9,805 nucleotides of DNA from an uncultured Collinsella sp. GTDB taxonomy: Bacteria > Actinomycetota > Coriobacteriia > Coriobacteriales > Coriobacteriaceae. The position numbers were made by a program, and so were the translations under genes. The notes under the pieces are model-generated. The model did no database searches, was not told the origin of the DNA, and saw only the letters and a program-made list of their open reading frames with translations. Shown piece by piece: positions 1 to 4,115 of this stretch; within the stretch, counting starts at the first letter, position 1; every line of letters begins with the position of its first letter. Where the stretch lies: the NCBI GenBank assembly GCA_900757615.1, contig CAAEON010000031.1, positions 1-9,805 on the forward strand, written 5' to 3'.

Positions 1-51
1 GCGTAGTGGCGGCGGGGAGGCGCGATGGCCATTATTCGGTGACCGGGATTG

Positions 52-67
52 GTCAAAATGGTTTGAC
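52..67. repeat. Perfect 6+6 inverted repeat beside the broken maturase gene
   Basis: GTCAAA (52-57), spacer ATGG, TTTGAC (62-67). It lies just downstream of the stop codon of the truncated maturase gene, in the GC-rich flank. It has no U-tract on either strand, so it is not a convincing terminator. It could be an operator belonging to a gene left of the window, or a remnant at the deletion or insertion junction. Confidence 0.4.
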
Positions 68-69
68 TA

Positions 70-378
70 TTAGTGGCTAAAATCGCCCGGCGCTAACATT
101 GGAGCAATCGTCAGTCCTAAATAGTCATTTGCAAACCTTGCCGACAAGCTCTCAAGCATCAACATTCGCCGCTCGTCAACATCGTCATCTACCAACATGC
201 CACCCATCTTAAGGGCCTCTTCGAAATCACCATCCAAGGCGGCGGCACCCTTGCGATATAAATTCAGCTCATTCGTGTGCGCAGCGTCAAGGTCGAGAAC
301 GCCACCAGACTGGGTATTGTAGATAGTGATACCGTTCACATCATTCTCTTCAATAACGTTAAATTCAGACTCTTTCAT
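70..378 (-). pseudogene. Truncated radical SAM/SPASM peptide maturase (N-terminal domain only)
   Basis: A 102-residue product. Its layout matches the N-terminal, substrate-recognition part of radical SAM maturases for Cys-rich peptides: a short beta-rich start (ITIYNTQSGGVLDLD, residues 17-31), a 'G-G-x-L-V-D-D-D-x-D-E' element near 59-69, and the linker LGLTIAPML near 87-95. In intact family members this linker runs directly into CNFRCPYC, the 4Fe-4S/SAM-binding CxxxCxxC motif. Here it runs into APGDFSH and a stop codon, and no frame of the remaining 69 bases encodes that motif. The whole catalytic core and SPASM domain (normally another 300 or more residues) are missing, so no enzyme activity is expected. 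The start codon at 378 directly abuts the stop codon of the upstream permease (TAA then ATG), with a weak GGAG 8 bases before it, so translation is probably coupled. Family assignment comes from remembered motif patterns. A functional stand-alone domain cannot be excluded. Confidence 0.7.
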
Positions 379-1188
379 TTATATGCTCCGTTTTCTGATA
401 GCACCCTTGATAGCCCAACAAAGTCCGAGGATGACAATGGGAACGACTGTTGCCAGCGCTACAAACAGCAACGTCCCCGGCACGATGAATTGAATTGGTC
501 GCGGAGACGCAAGGGTCGCCAGCCATGTCAAGTGCAGTGGCATATTTGGATTCCCGTACCCCAAATAAAGCAGCAGGATGATGAACGATAGAACAAACGC
601 GCCATTTCCAAAGAGCGAGATGGCCAGGACGAGCAGCAGGCATAACGTTGTGCAAATCAAGGCAGCAAGAGACAGTCGAAGAAGAAACTCTCCGATCATA
701 TCCATCGTCATTCCTATGCCACTCGCGCTTTGGACCACACCAACGAGTATCGAAAAGAGAACAAAACCACCGACAAGCGTGACAATCGAGACAAGAGCCC
801 TTGCAACCAACAACTGTACTGTTTTCATTCCCCTTGCATAGGAAGCAAGCCATTGAGATCCCGTTATCGGAGTTCGAAACGCATAGCCGATGACGAGAAC
901 AGCAACAATAGGAAAGAACAGAGAATGGGCAAGCGGTGCCACAGCGGAAAGGTAGCGAGCTCCGTCTTTAACGAGGTCTCCCGGAATTCCCACAAAACCA
1001 TATTGTGGGTTTGGAAAGAAGCCCATAACACCGTCGCCAAGCCAATCGCTCGTTCCGTAGGCTCTCCATGGTTCATAAGACACAGAATAAAGCAATGCGA
1101 GCACGAAACCTGCCGCAATCAGCAGAAGAGGCGCTTTGCTCTTCATAACTCGATAGGCTTCAGCCTTAATCATATCTTCGCAGCGCAT
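379..1188 (-). CDS. ABC-2 type permease, second subunit of the peptide-cassette transporter
   Basis: A 269-residue integral membrane protein with about six hydrophobic segments: LLLIAAGFVLALLYSV near the N-terminus, LFFPIVAVLVIGYAF, VSIVTLVGGFVLFSIL, LAALICTTLCLLLVLAI, FVLSFIILLLYLG and VALATVVPIVILGLCW at the C-terminus. I place the start at 1188 (MRCEDMIKAEAYR) because GAGGGGG lies just before it and overlaps the end of the upstream gene. A longer frame back to 1248 would run inside that gene without a site of its own. The N-terminus (KAEAYRVMKSKAP) and a loop YGTSDWLGDGVMGFF resemble the partner permease encoded upstream, so the two are likely paralogues forming a heterodimer. Its position after an ATPase and before a maturase fragment suggests export of, or immunity to, the Cys-rich peptide. 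Substrate is inferred from context only. Confidence 0.78.
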   Translation of the reverse strand: MRCEDMIKAEAYRVMKSKAPLLLIAAGFVLALLYSVSYEPWRAYGTSDWLGDGVMGFFPNPQYGFVGIPGDLVKDGARYLSAVAPLAHSLFFPIVAVLVIGYAFRTPITGSQWLASYARGMKTVQLLVARALVSIVTLVGGFVLFSILVGVVQSASGIGMTMDMIGEFLLRLSLAALICTTLCLLLVLAISLFGNGAFVLSFIILLLYLGYGNPNMPLHLTWLATLASPRPIQFIVPGTLLFVALATVVPIVILGLCWAIKGAIRKRSI

Positions 1189-1190
1189 TT

Positions 1191-1994
1191 CTACCCCCTC
1201 CTCGCTTTGACTCCCATGACCCCGAGCTGCAACGAAACAACGGTGCAAATAACAGAGAAAAGAATGATCTGATTAATGGCTAGGCCTTGAAAGCACAGAT
1301 TTCCAAGATGGCGTAAGTATGGTCCGACTGAGAGCCACCAGGGAATTTGCGTCGATGCGTGATTGGAAAAGACCACCAGCGTATATTCATCGGAGGCGAG
1401 CAGCGTCCCGACCAACACCAACATAATGCTAAGCGGTGCATTTCTAAGTAAATAGAAAACTGCCATCGACTGAGCTACTGATGCAGCCAAAATAGCATCA
1501 ATCAAAAGCAACACGGGCAGGTATCTATCAAGAAACACCCGCCCATCCACATAGCAGCCAAGCGGAGATTTGAAGAGAGTGAATCCCGAAAACAGGTTGA
1601 ACGCTGTTGAAGTTGCAATCGTCAGAACAAGCCACTTTGCGACAACGGCCTTTGCTACACCCGTCCCTTTTGCATACGTCACTTCAGAAGACCTGCTTTG
1701 ATAATCCATGGCGCAGGAAATAACAATGCATCCGGCTAGAACGAAAAACCACTCGTAGGTCATGAATAGTGCCGTCCGAACCGCCGAACCAGCTGGGTCA
1801 GTCTTGTCGAGGATGTTTGCAAAGAAACCAATCTGTTTGCCGACTCCCCCTAAATCGGATGTTCCATAAGTCCCATACATATTTGGATTACAGACATCTT
1901 TAACAATCCAAATTCCCCAGATCAACAACACGAAAAAGGCTGGATTTCTGAGCAACCGACGGGCTTCGCATCTAATCAGTCGCAGAAGTTGCAT
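1191..1994 (-). CDS. ABC-2 type permease, first subunit of the peptide-cassette transporter
   Basis: A 267-residue protein with about six predicted membrane segments: PAFFVLLIWGIWIV (residues 18-31), a segment around WFFVLAGCIVISCAM, VLTIATSTAFNLFSGF, VLLLIDAILAASVAQSMAVF, LSIMLVLVGTLLAS, and IILFSVICTVVSLQLGVM at the end. It begins with a basic stretch (RLIRCEARRLLRN) of the kind that precedes the first helix in ABC-2 permeases. The start at 1994 overlaps the end of the ATPase gene by 23 bases and has GGGGAGG six bases before the ATG, inside that gene. Two bases separate its stop codon from the next permease start. The loop after helix 1 carries YGTSDLGGVGKQIGFF, also found in altered form in the second permease. 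It should form the membrane channel of the transporter powered by the ATPase at 1972-2700. Confidence 0.8.
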   Translation of the reverse strand: MQLLRLIRCEARRLLRNPAFFVLLIWGIWIVKDVCNPNMYGTYGTSDLGGVGKQIGFFANILDKTDPAGSAVRTALFMTYEWFFVLAGCIVISCAMDYQSRSSEVTYAKGTGVAKAVVAKWLVLTIATSTAFNLFSGFTLFKSPLGCYVDGRVFLDRYLPVLLLIDAILAASVAQSMAVFYLLRNAPLSIMLVLVGTLLASDEYTLVVFSNHASTQIPWWLSVGPYLRHLGNLCFQGLAINQIILFSVICTVVSLQLGVMGVKARRG

Positions 1995-2700
1995 TATCTG
2001 CCTCCCCGATCAAATCCAAAAACCGCTTTTCCAGACTTCTGTCTTTGTAGGAGTTTTCTTCCTTAACGAGAAGTCTGCCTTGATGGAGAAACGCAAAAGA
2101 TGTCGCAACTTTCTCCAATTCATCTAGGTTATGGCTTGAAATGAGCACCGTTTTATCCCGTTTGTCCTTCAACGACAGCAGGAGATCACGCACCTCAATC
2201 ACACCCACTGGATCGAGCCCGTTTATGGGTTCATCCATGATGAGTAGTTGCGGGTCGCCTAGAAGAGCCGTTCCGATATCCAGACGACGCTTCATGCCGA
2301 GCGAGTATTGTTTTACCGATGCATCCGCCGCATTTTCTAGTCCAACGGCAGCGAGCACTCGATTAACTTCACTTTTCGGCAGCCCCCACTCGATACAGCG
2401 TGAGATCAAGTTTTCTCGACCGGTTAAGTTCAAGAATGCCCCACAGCCGTCGGGGACGAATCCGATATTTCTGCGTGCTCTTGCCAGACCTGCTCTCCCA
2501 GACTCGCCGAAAAAACTGATTGAACCTTTCGTTGCTTTAAGCAAGCCAAGAAGAATATCAATCAACGTACTCTTCCCCGCGCCGTTCTCCCCAACGAGAG
2601 CGCACACTTCGCCCTCATCTATATCAAATGAAACATCAGACAACGCCCAGTTTTTGCCGTAGCGCTTTGATAGATCCTTGATTGAAATCGCATTACCCAT
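1972..2700 (-). CDS. ABC transporter ATP-binding protein (BcrA/CcmA-like)
   Basis: A 242-residue cytoplasmic ATPase with all the nucleotide-binding elements: Walker A GENGAGKST (37-45), signature YSLGMKRRL (132-140, a common SxGMK variant of LSGGQ), Walker B LLIMDEP (152-158), D-loop NGLDP, and the switch histidine in SSHNLDE (H190). The Q-loop region reads GFVPDGCGAF, with Asp where classical importers have Gln, as is frequent in drug and peptide exporters of the BcrA type. The start at 2700 is preceded by GAGG ten bases upstream. The gene follows the Cys-rich peptide gene after a 103-base gap containing a hairpin with a U-tract, so it is probably expressed by partial read-through from the peptide promoter. 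It drives the two permeases encoded downstream. Family call is firm; the peptide substrate is inferred from neighbours. Confidence 0.9.
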   Translation of the reverse strand: MGNAISIKDLSKRYGKNWALSDVSFDIDEGEVCALVGENGAGKSTLIDILLGLLKATKGSISFFGESGRAGLARARRNIGFVPDGCGAFLNLTGRENLISRCIEWGLPKSEVNRVLAAVGLENAADASVKQYSLGMKRRLDIGTALLGDPQLLIMDEPINGLDPVGVIEVRDLLLSLKDKRDKTVLISSHNLDELEKVATSFAFLHQGRLLVKEENSYKDRSLEKRFLDLIGEADNATSATD

Positions 2701-2717
2701 GTCTCATGAACCTCATT

Positions 2718-2763
2718 AAAAAAGGCAGCGCGGCCGACGGATGGCAGTTATCGACCACGCTGC
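2718..2763 (-). terminator. Intrinsic terminator/attenuator between peptide gene and ABC genes
   Basis: In the minus-strand transcript a 13-bp stem (arms 2751-2763 and 2725-2737, two G-U wobbles, 13-base loop) is followed by C and six U (2718-2723). It sits 40 bases after the peptide stop codon and 17 bases before the ATPase start. A leaky terminator here would give abundant short peptide mRNA and less transporter mRNA, a common layout in bacteriocin and RiPP operons. Confidence 0.85.
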
Positions 2764-2803
2764 TTACCCTCTGCTGTCTTAACCAGCATTAACGTTCGCG
2801 TTG

Positions 2804-2914
2804 CTAGAAATGAACATATACGCCAAAACAGCTACAGCGCGAACACGGGTGGTAATTGCGGCAGCCACCACCGCCACCCTGCACGTTGCTACACGGATCG
2901 ATTACCCAGTTCAT
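2804..2914 (-). CDS. Cys-rich RiPP precursor peptide candidate (36 residues)
   Basis: The peptide has 36 residues with five cysteines (C8, C18, C24, C27, C29), a run of five glycines (13-17), a core CRNYHPCSRCSC (18-29) and an aromatic tail FGVYVHF. The reading frame stays open upstream to 3043, but I chose the ATG at 2914 because AAAGGAGG lies five bases before it (2920-2927), one of the best ribosome binding sites in the window. A promoter-like -35/-10 pair also starts transcription only about 36 bases upstream, inside the longer frame. The clustered cysteines, small size, ABC transporter and radical SAM maturase fragment all downstream on the same strand point to a ranthipeptide/sactipeptide-like or related Cys-rich RiPP precursor. 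I cannot assign it to a named family. It has no classical double-Gly leader cleavage site, and the boundary between leader and core is unclear. Confidence 0.75.
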   Translation of the reverse strand: MNWVIDPCSNVQGGGGGCRNYHPCSRCSCFGVYVHF

Positions 2915-2919
2915 AATTA

Positions 2920-2927
2920 CCTCCTTT
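2920..2927 (-). promoter_or_regulatory. Strong ribosome binding site of the Cys-rich peptide
   Basis: AAAGGAGG on the minus strand, five bases (TAATT) before the ATG at 2914. It fixes the start of the 36-residue peptide within a longer open frame and implies high translation. Confidence 0.85.
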
Positions 2928-2953
2928 CGATTTATCGTCTGTTTTAATACTTC

Positions 2954-2972
2954 GTTATCGTATATCGATAAC
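2954..2972. promoter_or_regulatory. Operator-like palindrome over the peptide promoter
   Basis: GTTATCG (2954-2960), spacer TATAT, CGATAAC (2966-2972): perfect 7+7 arms, centre-to-centre about one helical turn apart. It covers the putative -10 box and part of the spacer of the peptide promoter. A smaller related site, CGAT-TT-ATCG, lies at 2928-2937 beside the ribosome binding site. A dimeric HTH repressor bound here would block transcription. The YozG-like regulator encoded next door is the obvious candidate, by inference. Confidence 0.6.
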
Positions 2973-2985
2973 CTTATGATTTCAA
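2957..2985 (-). promoter_or_regulatory. Predicted sigma-70-type promoter of the Cys-rich peptide
   Basis: Minus-strand TTGAAA (2980-2985) as -35 and TACGAT (2957-2962) as -10, with a 17-base spacer. Transcription would start near 2950, giving a leader of about 36 bases. It sits in an AT-rich gap just after the terminator of the upstream regulator gene, so the peptide needs its own promoter. Confidence 0.55.
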
Positions 2986-3000
2986 GAACTATTTTCAAAT

Positions 3001-3039
3001 AAATTAAGGCTCCTACCGATCGTTTGCGGTAGGAGCCTT
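3001..3039 (-). terminator. Terminator of the DUF2975/HTH regulator operon
   Basis: Perfect 13-bp inverted repeat (3006-3018 with 3027-3039), 8-base loop, followed on the minus strand by an AU-rich run AATTTATTT. It lies 44 bases after the HTH gene stop codon and separates that operon from the peptide promoter. The U-rich run is interrupted, so termination may be incomplete. Confidence 0.75.
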
Positions 3040-3082
3040 GCATGCATACGTGTTTGTCTTCTTGTCTTCTTATTCTGTTTTG

Positions 3083-3409
3083 TTATTCCTTAGAGAGATC
3101 TACTACATAAACCTCTGTGGGCAATATCTCGGAGGGATCGGGATTGCGTCTTTGCAAAATCTTATTCCGCGCACGCGCGATGGTAAGCTCCTCAAGTTCT
3201 ATTTCACTCACGCGACGGATCAAATCTCCCGGCTGACAATCCAACTCAACACAGATATCGAGCAATGTCTTCAAACGTATAGCCTTAATTTTTGCATTAC
3301 GGATTTTAGAAATGTTAGCTGGCGTATGCCCAGTCGCTCTTATTAGATCGGCATTTGTTTTCCCGGTCTTGAGCAAAAGTGTCTCAACCTCAATAATGAG
3401 ATAATCCAT
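3083..3409 (-). CDS. YozG-like XRE-family HTH transcriptional regulator
   Basis: A 108-residue protein with an N-terminal helix-turn-helix of the Cro/CI type (HTH_26 group): KTNADLIRATGHTPANISKIRNAKIKAIRLKTLLDICVELDCQPGDLI spans roughly residues 17-65 when read in parts (helix 2 NADLIRATG, recognition helix TPANISKIRN). A C-terminal tail of about 40 charged residues follows. I start it at the ATG at 3409. A TTG at 3415 is in frame but lies only two bases from the GGTGA that serves as ribosome binding site. The gene follows a DUF2975 membrane protein by 10 bases, and the two families are a recurrent pair in Gram-positive genomes. The mechanism of the pair is not well known; the membrane protein may sense a signal and sequester or modulate the regulator. 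Likely targets here are its own operon and the palindrome at 2954-2972, by inference. Confidence 0.85.
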   Translation of the reverse strand: MDYLIIEVETLLLKTGKTNADLIRATGHTPANISKIRNAKIKAIRLKTLLDICVELDCQPGDLIRRVSEIELEELTIARARNKILQRRNPDPSEILPTEVYVVDLSKE

Positions 3410-3419
3410 GGTCAATCAC

Positions 3420-3989
3420 CTAGACCAAATCATCGGACTGGGACTGCAAAAGCGCCCCATAGCGCCAGAAGATCGACAAAGCGAAAGCAACCATCATTGC
3501 AATGATGGATCCCACATCCAACGTGATGCCTGAGTCACCAATCTGAAGGAGAGCGGAATTCATACGACAGCTCAACATACAATTGCCCATCATTATTTTT
3601 AAATCGCTGCCAATCTGCAGGGAGCCCATCACAGCATTAATTGCAAATAGGCAAGCAATAACGGCAATCATCCGTGCATGTCGAATAGTAAAAGGCGATT
3701 GACGACGGGCGACATCGAAGCTGATGCTTAACAATGTAAACTCCCCTGCAAGGAGCAAAACCGCCCATAGCGCCAAGTTTGGAAGCGCGATGCTGCCGCC
3801 CTCACCAAGCTCAACGACCCCCTCGATTACCACTGCGCCGTTCAAAATGCTATGGCATGCAACAACAAATGCCGAACCAAAGACGGCGATGGTAGCGATG
3901 GCTATAAGTACCAGCATGGCACAAAGAACCATTCCGATTTTTCTCATGTTATCGAACGACATCTCAATTCTTTGAGCGCTATTCGCCAT
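3420..3989 (-). CDS. DUF2975 family membrane protein
   Basis: A 189-residue protein with four membrane segments: VLCAMLVLIAIATIAVFGSA, LALWAVLLLAGEFTLLSISF, MIAVIACLFAINAVMGS and IIAMMVAFALSIFWRYG. The motif QSPFTIRHARMIAVIA before the third helix matches the usual 'PFT...R' element of DUF2975 proteins. The frame extends to 4025, but the start is placed at 3989 (MANSAQRIE) because AAAAGGAG precedes it at ideal distance and nothing comparable precedes the longer form. It is the first gene of a two-gene operon with the YozG-like regulator. Its biochemical role is unknown; a sensory or sequestering partner of the regulator is the usual proposal. Base composition is closer to the peptide cassette than to clpC, so it may have arrived with it. 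Confidence 0.8.
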   Translation of the reverse strand: MANSAQRIEMSFDNMRKIGMVLCAMLVLIAIATIAVFGSAFVVACHSILNGAVVIEGVVELGEGGSIALPNLALWAVLLLAGEFTLLSISFDVARRQSPFTIRHARMIAVIACLFAINAVMGSLQIGSDLKIMMGNCMLSCRMNSALLQIGDSGITLDVGSIIAMMVAFALSIFWRYGALLQSQSDDLV

Positions 3990-4060
3990 AGTAACTCCTT
4001 TTGCCATCCAGCAGATCCTATTCAATTATTTTATCGTTACCGGAAACTCTTCTCTACAAG

Positions 4061-4091
4061 AAAAGGGGCGCTCCCTCATCGGGAACGCCCC
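4061..4091 (-). terminator. Intrinsic terminator of clpC
   Basis: An 11-bp stem (4065-4075 with 4081-4091, one G-U wobble), 5-base loop, followed by UUUUCUU on the minus strand. It is 24 bases past the clpC stop codon and marks the left edge of the GC-rich ancestral-looking segment. Confidence 0.88.
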
Positions 4092-4115
4092 GTCATGCAA
4101 GGTTATAGTCAATCC

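Noticed and set aside
51..67. CtsR-like box (GGTCAAA)
   Set aside because: CtsR sites are direct heptad repeats. Here the second half is inverted and lies far from clpC.
365..853. Minus-strand Cys-rich frame of 162 codons
   Set aside because: It is out of frame inside the second permease, which has clear membrane segments. The cysteines come from frame-shifted codons.
1189..1248. Longer start for the second permease
   Set aside because: The added 20 residues lie inside the first permease gene, lack hydrophobic or family character, and have a poorer start site than 1188.
2915..3043. Upstream in-frame extension of the Cys-rich peptide to 79 residues
   Set aside because: It crosses the regulator operon terminator and the peptide's own promoter and lacks a ribosome binding site. 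The ATG at 2914 has an excellent one.
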